This document shows positions 10,320 through 21,200 of a stretch of 64,000 nt of DNA, in pieces (positions within the stretch are counted from its first letter, which is position 1; each line of letters starts with the position of its first letter). The notes beneath the pieces are model-generated. The model was not told the DNA's origin. It did no database searches and saw nothing but the letters and a program-made list of their open reading frames with translations. The stretch covers positions 470,522 to 534,521 of the forward strand of contig KQ964266.1 in the NCBI GenBank assembly GCA_001566295.1. Reading direction: 5' to 3'. A program made the position numbers and the translations under genes. This stretch comes from Microdochium bolleyi (Eukaryota > Ascomycota > Sordariomycetes > Xylariales > Microdochiaceae).

Positions 10320-13201
10320 GCAGATCTGCAGCGAGGCCAGAATTTGAGGTCAATCTAGTCGCCGGCTGGCTTTCACCAATGCGGCACGCGAGCGACCATG
10401 GCGCCGACAACCTCGGGGCACCCGCAGGGCGTGTGAAGGACCAACTTAACGCCAAGCCAGTAGATGCAATATCGATTTTACCATGTGCAGGATCCCGAAT
10501 GGGCATCAGAGTGCTACAGTTACAGTGTCACACGGTGAGTGTTGCATTGTTCAGCAATCCTGGATGACATCTGCAATATGGATCGGCAGGCTGTCATATG
10601 ACATGAGATATTGCATAGTCAGGAATCTTGCAGAAACGCACGTGGCATACGCAGGGGCGGAAGGAGCTCTTGTCGACATGGCACCTTCAGTCTTGGCCGA
10701 TCGAAGAAGGCAGGTAGCTGAGTCGTGCTGCGTTGGCTCTGAACAGGGCATACGGGAAGCCCGATTGTTGTTGATGTGGGAATGTGGAAATGTGCTCCCT
10801 GCGTGCCGTGCCGTGCTCTGCGTGGGCCATCTGGCTTCTCCAAGGAACGCAGAAGTCCTCATCTGTCAAGGCCGCTGTCGGGATCAGACGCCCACGTGAG
10901 GGAGGTGCGGGTGCGGGAGGTGTGACGCCAGGGGGAACCTTAAAAGCGGCGGTCTGATGCTTCGGCCGGGGGGTGGGTGTTGAGAAGAGCGGGAGAAGGT
11001 CTGGGCGACAGAAAGCGGCGGCCCATGCGCTCGATGGGGGAACGAGAGGCACCGTTGAGCGCGGTGGGGATGGAAGAGTCTCTCCCGTGTCGCGGTTGAG
11101 CCGACGGAGTTAGGGTGCCTGGAGTCGGGAAGAGTTGTGCGGCAGACGCAGGATCCCTGGGGCAGCCCTGGAGTGTCCTCGCTGTTTAGGAAGGTGGCGG
11201 CGACCTGCCACAGACGGAGGAGGGGTTGGCGCAGGTGCAGCTGCAGCTGCAGCTGCAGGTGGTTGCCATGAAACGCCTTTTGACTTGCAGCACGCTACAC
11301 CTTTGCAAGTGAGGGGGCCTCGGGCATGTCACACAATCGGACGGGCCACCCAATCACCCTCTCCTCTCAACAAATCTCTGTCCTCGCACGCTGGCGTTGC
11401 CGGACAGACCAGACCTTGGAGACCCGAAGCCTAGCTCTATTCGAGCCCAGCTCGCCAGGGTCCTCAAGATCGACAGCATGAGCGGGTATTCCTCCACTTC
11501 TCCGCTTCTTCAATGGCCAGACTCCAAGCAGGAACGAGCGAGCGAGCTAGAGTGCGTGCTTGCTTGCCGCTCCATGGCGACTACATCAGACGTTCGGCGA
11601 GCGCGGATGTCGTCTGGGTTGCTTCCTGGACGGCTCTGCAACTCAGCTTGGCTTATCTCCCGCGACAGAGCCACGGACCCCGTTCTGGTCGTGCGGGCGT
11701 TCCCGCGTGGCCAGCACCAGCCTTGCCGTCATCTGCTAGGAGAGCGCCGTATGCGCGACGCTGCTATTCATCTCAGTCCCGTCGCAACAATCGGATGCGG
11801 ACAACATTGCCGACGCCATCTCCAGCCGCCACCACACCATCTCGTCCCTAGAGTATATCGTGCAGTGCCAGCCACTGCTGCTCGCCGTCATGTGCAGTCG
11901 TCAAGCCACGTGCAGACAAGATGGCTGGTGCACACCTAGTTGGACATCACACACCCTGGAACTTGCAGCTCATCCACCATGATCCATGCAAGGACTTCCA
12001 CAGGGGTTCTCTTAGCTCACGCCATTTCTACCACCACCAGTGCCCAGTGGCAGTCGGCCCATCGTGTCTGTCATTCTGCGGGAACCGTCTTTGGGCTCTA
12101 CATCCCCTGTCTTCCTTCAATCTGAAAGAAACGAGCAAAGTTACATACGTAGTGCATTTCTAACACTCATGACTCAGGGGCGTTCATTTGGCCCGCGCTG
12201 GAAAAGCATCTGAGCTGCCAAGGACGTAATGCCGTCGACCACAGAAACCCTCATCATGTCTGTGTTGCCAGTCGAGACCCCAGTGAACACGACCTTCGCT
12301 ATTTCTTCTTTCGGCAGTGTGCCGCTTATCGCAGTTCCAATGCTACCCTGCTCTGCACGTCTGCTCCAGATACGGGCTATTGACCAATCTACACATTCTT
12401 GAGCCGCATGAGCCAGCCGCAGGTCCAATGTCATCTGCAAGGATCTGTGAGCCAAGCTCCATGGCAAGTCGGGCGCCAGTTCTTTAGGAGCCGCGCCTGC
12501 CGAAATCAAAGAGACCACCTTCAGGTACGCTACGGTACTTGGTCCTTTTACCAGCACCTAGACCGTTTTGACTCACGCTTACCAAGAGGCATTGGGCTTG
12601 ACCCCGATACAATTTCCGGGTGGTTGCCATTGCCGCCGCCAGCGAACGTTAGAGACTGTCGAATGCGGTCTTCTAGCGTACCGCCCCGCGGGCATCGAAA
12701 CTTCGGCCGCCTTTGCAAGAGTGTGAACGGGCGGGGGTGTAATGACGCTCTGCTGGGGTCATGGTCTCCAGATTCCGATTGCACTTACTACCTATTCCGG
12801 CCAGACTCCCCACCGCCGCGCGCTGGGTCCTCAGCGGCGCAAGTGCGGCCGTTGTGAGACTTTGTGGCTGATCTGAAACGTGCTGCTTACTCCGACTTGG
12901 CATGGCCCCAGCATGTTTCCCGTGCGCCGGCCCGATGTGTTCAACCACAAGTCATGCGTGTCTGTAACGGGCTGTTTCGCTCGTGTGGCGGATAGGATAC
13001 AGGGATCCGCTATCAGGGCATATGCAAGCCAAGAAGGTGCCACACATTGCCGACTCGGATGAGGCTGATTTATGTTCTAGGGTCAATGGTGTTCACTACT
13101 TATGATCGTGGGCGCCCTGTCCCACCCCCTCCGGCTTTGTGACCCGCCAGTTTACATCCACGTCAGAGAGCGCCAACGAAGAGCAAGCACGCAGGTCCGG
13201 C
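10320..13201. other. Long intergenic region without a confident gene
   Basis: About 2.9 kb with many short frames on both strands but none with a domain. It contains a short tandem (CAGCTG)n tract at 11236-11258. A pair of minus-strand frames at 12174-12784 can be joined by a plausible 53-bp intron but is not recognisable (see findings). The last part carries the promoter of the seven-TM gene that starts at 13202. Confidence 0.5.
11236..11258. repeat. Short (CAGCTG)n tandem tract
   Basis: About four copies of the hexamer CAGCTG/TGCAGC in direct succession, within a GC-rich non-coding stretch. The unit is self-complementary. Confidence 0.7.
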
Positions 13202-15083
13202 ATGGCTGGCATCAACTCCTTGCCTCAGGGCGTTGAGCCCGTGGCAGCTATCGTCTTGATCTACTCGGCAGTGGGATGGTTATGCACCGTGGTCATGATT
13301 TGGCTGACCTGGATTCACCGACAACGCTTCAGCTGTTCGTTCAATCGTTGCCACCTACACAGGAGATTTCCGCTCACACAGAATATCAGATGTGGCCATG
13401 GTTGCCTACCTCACCCTGCTTGGCACAACAATGTCCATCATACAGCAATGCCACGACTACACACATTGGGAAGAGATCATGATCAAGCAGTTTGAGTTGG
13501 TCTCGAGTTTCCCAGACAATCCGGAATCAGCTACGGCACAAGGATCATATGGCCTCGACCTCGTATTATTCTATATTCGTAAGTAGCATCTGTCCCCTAC
13601 CTTGATAGCTGCAATTGTGCTGACCAGTGCTTAGAATTTTACACATACAATGCCAGCGCGCTTTGCATCTTCTTCTGGTATGCTTCTGACTCCCGCACTT
13701 GTTCTTTTCACTGCTGACATCAGTCTCAGGGCTGCCGAGCTTGCACAGACTTTGTATGGCTTTGATGCCAAGCCCAGACTGAAGCGTGCTGGACGCAAGT
13801 TCAACCAAGCAGGGAGGGCCGTCGCTATCGTGCTTCCCCTATTCACCACGCTTCTGCTGCGACTTAACGAGATCCGAGCCAACATTCTCATATTTCTTCT
13901 CATGGCTGATCTCCCACGTGAGTATTTAGCCATTTCCAATATTATTACCATAGTCCCTGTATTTTGAATTGGGCTAACCTTACCTAGTCATGCTGAGTCT
14001 GACGCTCGGAGGCTTGACGGTTATGCTGATCCTCATTCGATATCTTGTGACACAGAAGAAGTTCACGCAGTGGAGTCAGCCCAAGTCGGACCAGTCCGGG
14101 AACGAGAGAGCCGCAGAAGCCGGTCTTTCCTACGTTTCCACTGTCAGCACGAAAAGAATCGGCATGCAGAAGCTGCGGGGCAAGTCGGGAGGTATCTATG
14201 ATCGCTGGCTCATGATTCGCTTCTTCATGGCGTTCCTCATGCTCGGGTATGTTTTGTTCCCATAATGATCCTCGGGCTTGGCCTGTCTCTAGTCACCTCT
14301 CAGCTGACTTCTTTTCCAAACTGCAGTGTTTTCAATGTCACAACTGTGCTGTTTCAGCTCAACGCACTGAATGGCAACAGAAAAGACGGCCTCTCCTCAG
14401 CGCCGGATCTCAGTGCGGAGCGCGCCCGAACCACGATCCTTAGCTTCATGCCAGGCACCACACCTGGAATCATGCTCTTCATTGTCTTCGGGACGACAGC
14501 AGGGCACAGAAAAAAGATCAGGCAGACGGTGCTGCCCAAGAGCTGGCAAGAGGAGGGATTTACGCTTGCCTCGCTGTTTCCTTGTCAGGGTCGTCGGAAC
14601 AGGCAGAGCAAGCCACGGACGCGCAAATGGCCCTGGGCTGATCGAAACGTGCAGAGAGTTCCCTCCTACGCAATGTCCAACCACCCAGTCGAGCAGGCCA
14701 CGTCTGCCATACCTCTGCGGCCGGTGCGGAGTAAAGAACAGGGCCGCAGCGTGGATATCATGGAAATGCTCACAAGGGAGAGACTGAGCGATCTGCAGAA
14801 GCCGCTGCCGCCTTACCCGGCCGGAACAGCCGACCGCTACAGCTTCGAGCCGCCGCCCACGATGGCGTCGTCAAAATCTGCCTCGATACGCGAGGCCAGA
14901 GTTGAGCAGGTCGTTTGGAGATCGTCTTTGCTTGATCCTGCCTCGATGCCGGTCCATGTGCAGCAGGAGCAGCATCAAAGAACCCGCCGCGCGGACTACT
15001 ACTCGAACAATGCGGAGCACAGCGACGATTCAGGCCCGGCACTACCAATAATGAGGAACGACAAGAGAAACTCGGAGATGTGA
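13202..15083 (+). CDS. Seven-transmembrane receptor-like protein, family not named
   Basis: Six exons (13202-13334, 13390-13578, 13635-13677, 13730-13917, 13988-14246, 14327-15083) give 522 residues with all phases consistent. Introns are 52-80 bp with donors GTTCGT, GTAAGT, GTATGC, GTGAGT and GTATGT and visible branch points such as GCTGACC and GCTAACC. Seven hydrophobic segments follow in order: VAAIVLIYSAVGWLCTVVMI, VAMVAYLTLLGTTMSIIQ, LDLVLFYIR plus ALCIFFW, AVAIVLPLFTTLLL, ILIFLLMADLPLMLSLTLGG, FFMAFLMLGVFNVTTVLF, and the last around PGIMLFIVFGTT. A hydrophilic cytoplasmic tail of about 200 residues follows, rich in Ser, Arg and Pro. This topology (short N-terminus, seven TM, long tail) fits a G-protein-coupled-receptor-like protein. 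It is not a Pth11/CFEM protein by motif. Exon 1's acceptor was chosen because it is the only one that keeps both flanking TM segments in frame. A non-receptor membrane protein remains possible. Confidence 0.75.
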
Positions 15084-16117
15084 CGGGGTAGGGGTGTGTT
15101 CTCAACACGAGGAGATAATTTTTACGACTTTTGAACGGCCGGCTTTTATGCATCTGCACCCAACGATACCACACACCGCGCGCGCGCAGACGCGCTGATA
15201 CGACTGATAGATGCGGACTCTGGATCTGGGCGACTGCGGTCGTTTCCCGAAGAATAGGGGCTGCGGTAGAACGTGCTTTAGAACTTTTCTTGTGTACATA
15301 CATACACCGTCTTGCACTTACGGTTTCTTGGACATACACAATTACTTACTCAAAGGAAATATTATTTTTCAGACCAGGCAATGGTCACGCTGATGATCGA
15401 AGGCCGCTGGCTTTATTCCTGCTCTTCTTCTTCCTAGTCTTTTCTTCTCGGAAGGCATTTCAATTGCCAACGCATACCAAGAAAACTTGTGAACTTGAGA
15501 ATACAAAGACCCACAGGACAACATGTGGAGGCGTTGGAAACAGTAGGCCGATATCACTGTCCTTTTCGTGACACTGCCCTTTATCATTTCGTTCCTCACG
15601 TGGATCAGCACAATCAGACCAGCACACTTCTTTGGTTCTTTTGGAGTTGTCAAAGATTCAATTTTGAGACAGTTGCTGGAACGACAAAAAACCACTAAAA
15701 CAGCGCGGGTAAAGACCCGCCAACGCCAGCCCATCCCAATCTGAGGGGGCGTGTAACACTCGCTGTAAGTGCGCATGCCGTTCATCCTGATGATCGCTCC
15801 CGGGCGCGCGCGCGCGCGTGCGTGTGTATGTGGGTGGGTATATACGCTATGTATGCAAGAAACAAAGCAAGGACTCCACACTCCGTGAAAGTGGTGGTAT
15901 GAAATGCAATGTGGGAAAGCAGCAAAGCAGAAGTCTCGAATCTAGACGGCATCGTTCGTGTAGTAAACGAGTTCGATGCCCTTCCCCCTAGGCAAAAGAG
16001 GCTCTCTCTCTATCTTTCTTTCAGTACCGGTGTGTCCTATGTACTGTTGTGTGGTGGGTTTTGCCTATGGAGGTTGGGTGTTCGTTTTTCTTTTGTGTTG
16101 TTTTGGTGGTGTTCTGA
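15084..16117. other. Intergenic between convergent genes
   Basis: This holds the 3' flanks of the seven-TM gene (+) and the Zn2Cys6 gene (-). An alternating GC then GT tract lies at 15804-15828. No coding frame is supported. Confidence 0.5.
15804..15828. repeat. Alternating (GC)n-(GT)n tract
   Basis: About 15 bases of pure GC dinucleotide followed by TGCGTGTGT. Such alternating purine-pyrimidine runs can adopt Z-DNA. It lies in the convergent 3' region. Confidence 0.7.
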
Positions 16118-17980
16118 TCAGAAGAGCATGCGACCGCCCTCAAACGGCGCGACATCATCTTCCTCGATGGCCGCGAGCGCATCGTGAACCTTGGCGTCCC
16201 AGACGGTCGTGTAGCGGCGGTCAGCGCCGAGCAGGAAGCCGTGCTTCCTGAGCTTCTCGAGCCGCGCCGCGTGCTTGGCCGGGGTGAGGTCTTTCTTGTC
16301 GACCTCCTGGTCCTTGTCACCGATTTTCCAGCCGCCCTGGGCGAGATGGTCGAAGATCTCGACAATGGGGAAGTTGGCGGCCTGGAGCGCCTCCACGTCG
16401 ATGTCGCCGGGGTGGTAGACGTTCTTCTGGAGCCTGGTGACGAGGTCGAGCATGGAGCAGAGGTACCTGACGCAGACGCGCTCGGCTTTTTCTCTGTGGG
16501 CGCGAATCGACTTGACCCTGCGGTCTGTGCGAGTGGAGCGCACGTTGTCGATGGCCGTGATCTTGGCCGGGACGCCGGGTACCGCCGCGAGCTGGCCCGC
16601 GTTCATCGCCCCGCTGAGCTTCTTGAGCATGTCGAACGTGTCGCGCGAGGCGTCCTGGGCCCGCCACTCCCGGAGCATCTCCAGCAGCTCGCTGTTGCGG
16701 TGGCAGGCGATGAGCGTCGCGATCTCCCTCGCCATGTGGGCATACCCCTCCAGCATGCTGTCGAGCTTGGCGCTGTTGGTCGCGCGGGTGCGGCTGTCCT
16801 TGCCGCTCCAGACGCAGTCGGCGCCCTTGGTGGCACACCGCACGCACCGGCTGTCGGCGGGGGCTCCCACCACCTTGACGCACGCAAACTTGTCCTTGCG
16901 GCATCTGTTGCAGGAGAACGGGCGGCAGGGTGCGCCTATCCTGCTGTTGACGGCCGCCGAGGTTGGTGCGCTGGGCGTTGTTGTGGCGGTGGTGGTTGCC
17001 GTCGAAGTAGCCGACGGTGCAGCCGAGACTGGGGCGGCTGTGGGCTGTGCCTGAGCCTGGCTGTCTTGTGCCAGAGTCGGGTTGTTCTGTGTAGGGTTGC
17101 CCTGCCGGGCGAGCGGGCTGCTTCCATTGAGGAGGAAGTTGTTCTGGTGGAGTTGGTTGTTGAGGACAAGGCCCGGATATTGGATGCTTGCCTGATTGTT
17201 CAAGACATGCGGAACAAGGGCATTGCCTTGGCCACTGAGCAGGGAGATGTCACCTTGGTTGAATGGTGCTAGGTTGTTCTGGCTGAGCTGGCTGCTAGTG
17301 ACACGCCCCGGGTATTGGATGCTTGTCTGGCTGTTCAAGACATCCGGCACAGCTATGTCGCTTCCATTGCCGAGCAGGATCTCACCCAGGTCGAATGATG
17401 GCAGGTTGCTTTGGTTGTAGTGTAGGCCCTGTCCGGGGAGCTGTCTGCTCTCGTCAAGTTCGCAAAGGAACTGGTCGCTAGCCTCCGGAAGGTATCCTAC
17501 TGGCTCTGCACCCACGGGGACACTGAGGGTAAGGGTGTGGTTGTAGGAATGCTGGCAAGGGGGCTGCGTGCTCTGTTGAAGGTTGAGAGCATTCTGGTAG
17601 TCGGGCAGACCAGTATTCACCTGAGCGAGAGGCCGGACGGCCTTGTTGATTGTGTTATTGGTCAACAGGCGTGGATCAACGTAGCGAGCCTGAGTAGACT
17701 GGTCGTTCCACTGAGGATTGTGAAGGCCCGTGGAGTCGGACCAGATACCAGGGCTCTGAACCATCGCCTGGAAGTTGTTAGGGAACCCTGATGGGGCCAT
17801 GCCAAGGGCGTAGTTCGCCTGGCCGGTGATGAGGCCGACTGCAGGAGCGCCGCTGGAGTCGAATGAGACGGTGTCATTGACTTGACCGGCAGCCAAGTGA
17901 TGGTTGCTGCCCTGAAAGACCCAGTCGAGATCCATCTCGCTGTTCTCCTGTTGGAACTGCTGAGACATATTGCCGTCCAT
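16118..17980 (-). CDS. Zn(2)Cys(6) DNA-binding protein with Gln/Asn-rich N-terminus
   Basis: A single coding exon of 620 residues, a likely nuclear transcription factor. Residues 357-389 carry the binuclear zinc cluster: CNRCRKDKFAC, an 11-residue spacer, then CVRCATKGADC, matching C-x2-C-x6-C-x11-C-x2-C-x6-C. Unusually for the class, the zinc cluster sits in the middle of the protein. Residues 1-330 are low in charge and rich in Gln, Asn and Ser, as in activation or prion-like domains, and contain an imperfect tandem duplication (residues 192-234 and 236-279). Residues 300-345 are a Pro/Ala/Thr linker. The C-terminal 230 residues are basic and helical and do not show the fungal-specific transcription-factor middle homology domain that I would recognise. 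The start at MDGNMSQQFQ lies 11 bases after a putative leader intron. Target genes cannot be inferred. Confidence 0.85.
   Translation of the reverse strand: MDGNMSQQFQQENSEMDLDWVFQGSNHHLAAGQVNDTVSFDSSGAPAVGLITGQANYALGMAPSGFPNNFQAMVQSPGIWSDSTGLHNPQWNDQSTQARYVDPRLLTNNTINKAVRPLAQVNTGLPDYQNALNLQQSTQPPCQHSYNHTLTLSVPVGAEPVGYLPEASDQFLCELDESRQLPGQGLHYNQSNLPSFDLGEILLGNGSDIAVPDVLNSQTSIQYPGRVTSSQLSQNNLAPFNQGDISLLSGQGNALVPHVLNNQASIQYPGLVLNNQLHQNNFLLNGSSPLARQGNPTQNNPTLAQDSQAQAQPTAAPVSAAPSATSTATTTATTTPSAPTSAAVNSRIGAPCRPFSCNRCRKDKFACVKVVGAPADSRCVRCATKGADCVWSGKDSRTRATNSAKLDSMLEGYAHMAREIATLIACHRNSELLEMLREWRAQDASRDTFDMLKKLSGAMNAGQLAAVPGVPAKITAIDNVRSTRTDRRVKSIRAHREKAERVCVRYLCSMLDLVTRLQKNVYHPGDIDVEALQAANFPIVEIFDHLAQGGWKIGDKDQEVDKKDLTPAKHAARLEKLRKHGFLLGADRRYTTVWDAKVHDALAAIEEDDVAPFEGGRMLF
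17144..17407 (-). repeat. Imperfect intragenic tandem duplication in the Zn2Cys6 gene
   Basis: Two copies of about 43 codons share the pattern NL-x-x-F-x-x-G-(D/E)-I-x-L, followed by VPDVLNSQTSIQYPG in copy 1 and VPHVLNNQASIQYPG in copy 2, then a QL-x-QN end. A third partial unit follows (QNNFLLNGSSPLARQG). Confidence 0.8.
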
Positions 17981-17991
17981 TGTGTAGTAAC

Positions 17992-18050
17992 CTGCGAGTC
18001 AAGTGTTAGCAGATCATGTACGAGTACTGGGTGTCTGGGACTGGACTTAC
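17992..18050 (-). other. Putative 5' leader intron 1 of the Zn2Cys6 gene
   Basis: 59 bp on the minus strand with donor GTAAGT, branch GCTAACAC and acceptor GACTCGCAG, ending 11 bases before the ATG at 17980. All three signals match the coding introns of this window. Confidence 0.65.
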
Positions 18051-18178
18051 AAGTTGGACGACACCGAAATGTTTCGGGGAGAGGTATAAAAAAAATAAAA
18101 AAAAAAGGTCGACTAGACACAGAGTCTGGCAGTATAGAGCAAATGCTCGTACGAGCTTTCTCTTGTGTGATCTAGAGA

Positions 18179-18244
18179 CTAGTAGAGCGAAGTGTTAGCA
18201 AGGTTAGTCCGAAGCGTGCGAGGTAGTTAGTGATGGAGACTTAC
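18179..18244 (-). other. Putative 5' leader intron 2 of the Zn2Cys6 gene
   Basis: 66 bp on the minus strand with donor GTAAGT, branch GCTAACAC and acceptor CTACTAG. Its branch-to-acceptor segment resembles that of the other leader intron. A nearby alternative acceptor (CTCTAG) is possible. Confidence 0.45.
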
Positions 18245-21200
18245 AAGGTCGAAACGGCAGGGCGAGCGTCTAGAAGCAAGAGTCTGTTGAGAGGCAGAGT
18301 CAAGCAGCGGTGATGTAGTGATCGAGTGACTGTGTTCTGTGAGCGAGAGAGAGTCTGAGAGACGGCAGCACAGAGTGTAGTCTGGGAGGATGGATCTGGG
18401 GATGGGTGTGGTAGTCTGGATGGAGGACAGCACAGAATGGGGTGAGGAGAGGCCAGAGGTAGGCTCGCAGTATGCAGCAGGGACAGAGCCCGCTCTAAAT
18501 GCGTTTCTGAGCCTCGAGCATTGCTTTCGAACCATAAAACGCATCTCCGAGCAGTCATGCGTGTACATGGCGAGCCAGAAGGGGCAGAGTCTTGGTCCCC
18601 ATGAAAATCGAGAGACTTGCGACGGAAACTTGTGAAGCCATCATGACTGCTACAATGGAGCGGGTCGTACCGGGTCACGAAGCCCGGCGGGTCGAAGGGA
18701 GGTGGCAGGGGTCCTCGGGGTCTGTGTGAAGTTGAGAGGACGTTCTGCACTGCCGACATATGCTTGAGCATGATTCAGGGATTCTAGTGTAGCGGGTAGG
18801 CTTTGGACGTGGAACCGTCGAGAGGTGCTGCCCTACGGGACCATGTTGAACCTCCGGCGAGGAAAACCTGGGCGACTACTCAAGGGTCCAGATGGGCATT
18901 TCTGGTCCGTATTGAGGCCGTCACATCCATCAGGCACGGCAACTGAGACCACAAAGATCTGGGAAGTCGAACGAGGCCCCGCAGAGCAACAGTTTGATTA
19001 GGACTTTTGGTTGAATCGACAGCTTCACCCAGGAACAAGCGCCCAAGCATATAAATTTTCAAATCATGCAGACATTATGCCCAGGGAAGCAGTGATCGCC
19101 AGGGGAGGTGAGCAAGGGACCAGTCCGGCAGTCGTTGAAAAAGGGTTGATGTGCAGAACGGCAGGCTAGCAGGAGCGGGGCCGACCAGGATGCGCACGGA
19201 CAGGGCAGATCCGGCTCATCGAGGTCAGCCTTGTGCTCTGTGAAGGACGAAGGACGGAGTACTCTGTATCCATGTACGCTAGCATGAGGTATTTGCTTTG
19301 CTACCACGGCAATGGCAGTGATGTGACCTTTCTCGCAGTCTGGCAGCAACACACTTCTGTTACTACAATACAACGGTGTCGAGTTCTACATGGGGGATAA
19401 AGAAGGAGGCCATGCTTTCAGGTGTACTGCAGGCAGGGCCAAAGGCCTGATCTCCAAGGCTATGCAACATGTATGCAACCACAGATCGCCTTCAACAGCC
19501 ACCACCAGGACAGGACGACGACCACAGCCGTCCAGACTACCCGATCTGGTAGGGCTGAGTCCTACCGCTGCATATGATTGGCGGAGACCCCTTCGGGACA
19601 GGGTCCAGCTCGCCCCACCCAAACCCGACAGTGGAACGGGTCGAGTGGGTCAGGGTTCAACGATCCAAACCTAAGGTCTGCGTCCTCTGCCGTCTGGCCT
19701 CGTCACTGTCCACTCCCTTCTGCCTCGCTCCATGTCCGACTGCGACCCGCGAGTGATTCATATATGGCTCCCCTCTAAAAAATGACATCCAGCCAGACCG
19801 GACAGATCAGCGGGTCGACAGGGGTATGTGATGCTAGGCTGAGAAAGCTCGGATGGGAGGGCAATGGACCTGCTTCCGCTGTCACGTTCCTGACCAGTCC
19901 CACTCCTCCTTGATAGAGTCCTTGGAGAGCCGGCAATTCAAGACTCGCTGCCACAAAGAGACGCGAGAATGCTCGCCTTTACTCAACCTCTGGGTGGTCT
20001 CCCGAGGGCACACATACTCCCCTTGGCCCTGGGATGGTGGGATTCACTGATCTAGAAATATATCGATGGCCTCTCTTGCCCCGTACATATTACACCACAA
20101 TAACGACACATCTTAGTAGCTCTGCATCTGCATGCGAGCATGACGGAAGAAATTAGCGGAGCGAGCGTGTGTGAGTTTGCGACCTTCCCCTGCTCCATTC
20201 TCTCTCTTGTAGCCATGCCGGCAGCGGCCTGAAGATACAACAGGAAGGGGCCTAGCTTCCGGTTTCCCGGAGCAGCCATACCACGCGAATAGGAACCACT
20301 CACAAGACGGACGCAGCCCATTTGGGTCGCCGGTAATCTGCGGGTGCGTGTCAGATCCCTCCCCCGGCACTCCATCCCTAACTTAGTCGAAGTGCTGGAG
20401 CAGGACAGAAAGGAAAACAGAAACGAAGGTTATACAGGCTGATTTGAGCAGAAGCTTGCTGGTGATGAAAGGCAAGCTTCCCGCATTCCTGCCCCTCTGG
20501 GAACCACCTACTCTTGTCACATCAGACCACCCGCCCACCCCGCTCTGGCGTCTGTCTCCCCTTCGGCCATCCGAGCAACGCATCCGGTCGCTGAGCAGCG
20601 ACGGCAGGGAGGAGTGACCCGCCTGCATCGGCTGAGCCTGAGCCATGAAAAGTTCTACCTGCGTCCTCCTGCTGAGCAAAGAAGTCACCACGTTTCTGGC
20701 CCGCTGTACTATTGGGACGGACACTTACACTGAACACGGACAAGCGGCAACCGACCACGGAACACCGCTGTCTGTCACGACCACCATCCCTCGGGATTGT
20801 GGTCAAGCCCCAGCGGCAGCCGGACCGCTCTGCCTGCTAAAAATAGCTCTGCTCACGGGAAGACACTCTGGCGGCTCGAGCGGGCTTCTACGGGACCGCG
20901 GCGTCGTGTGACTCAGCGCAGAAAGCATCAAAGATGGTACACTTCTGCGGGATAATTCAGCCAACGTCCCAGGTCTTGCGTTTCCATCCGCCACGGACCT
21001 CCGAGGTGGAATATCACGTCGGTGTAGTGGTGAAAGTGTAGAACCGAGAAGATCGGGATGGAAGAATGGTGTTGGACAGGTACATCCCTAATGCCTGCGA
21101 CAACAGAGCATGGCGCGGAGGTCTCCAGTCACGCGTTCAGTTGGAGAGGAGAGCTGAGATGAGGACTGTCCCGCATGAACTCGTCACCATGTAAATGTTC

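Noticed and set aside
16184..17272. 362-codon plus-strand frame opposite the Zn2Cys6 gene
   Set aside because: The Zn2Cys6 frame has the zinc cluster and domain logic. The plus frame is Gly/Arg/Val-rich with no motif.
19640..19665. GGTTCAACGATCC resembling a tRNA B box
   Set aside because: No matching A box, acceptor stem or anticodon arm could be found around it.
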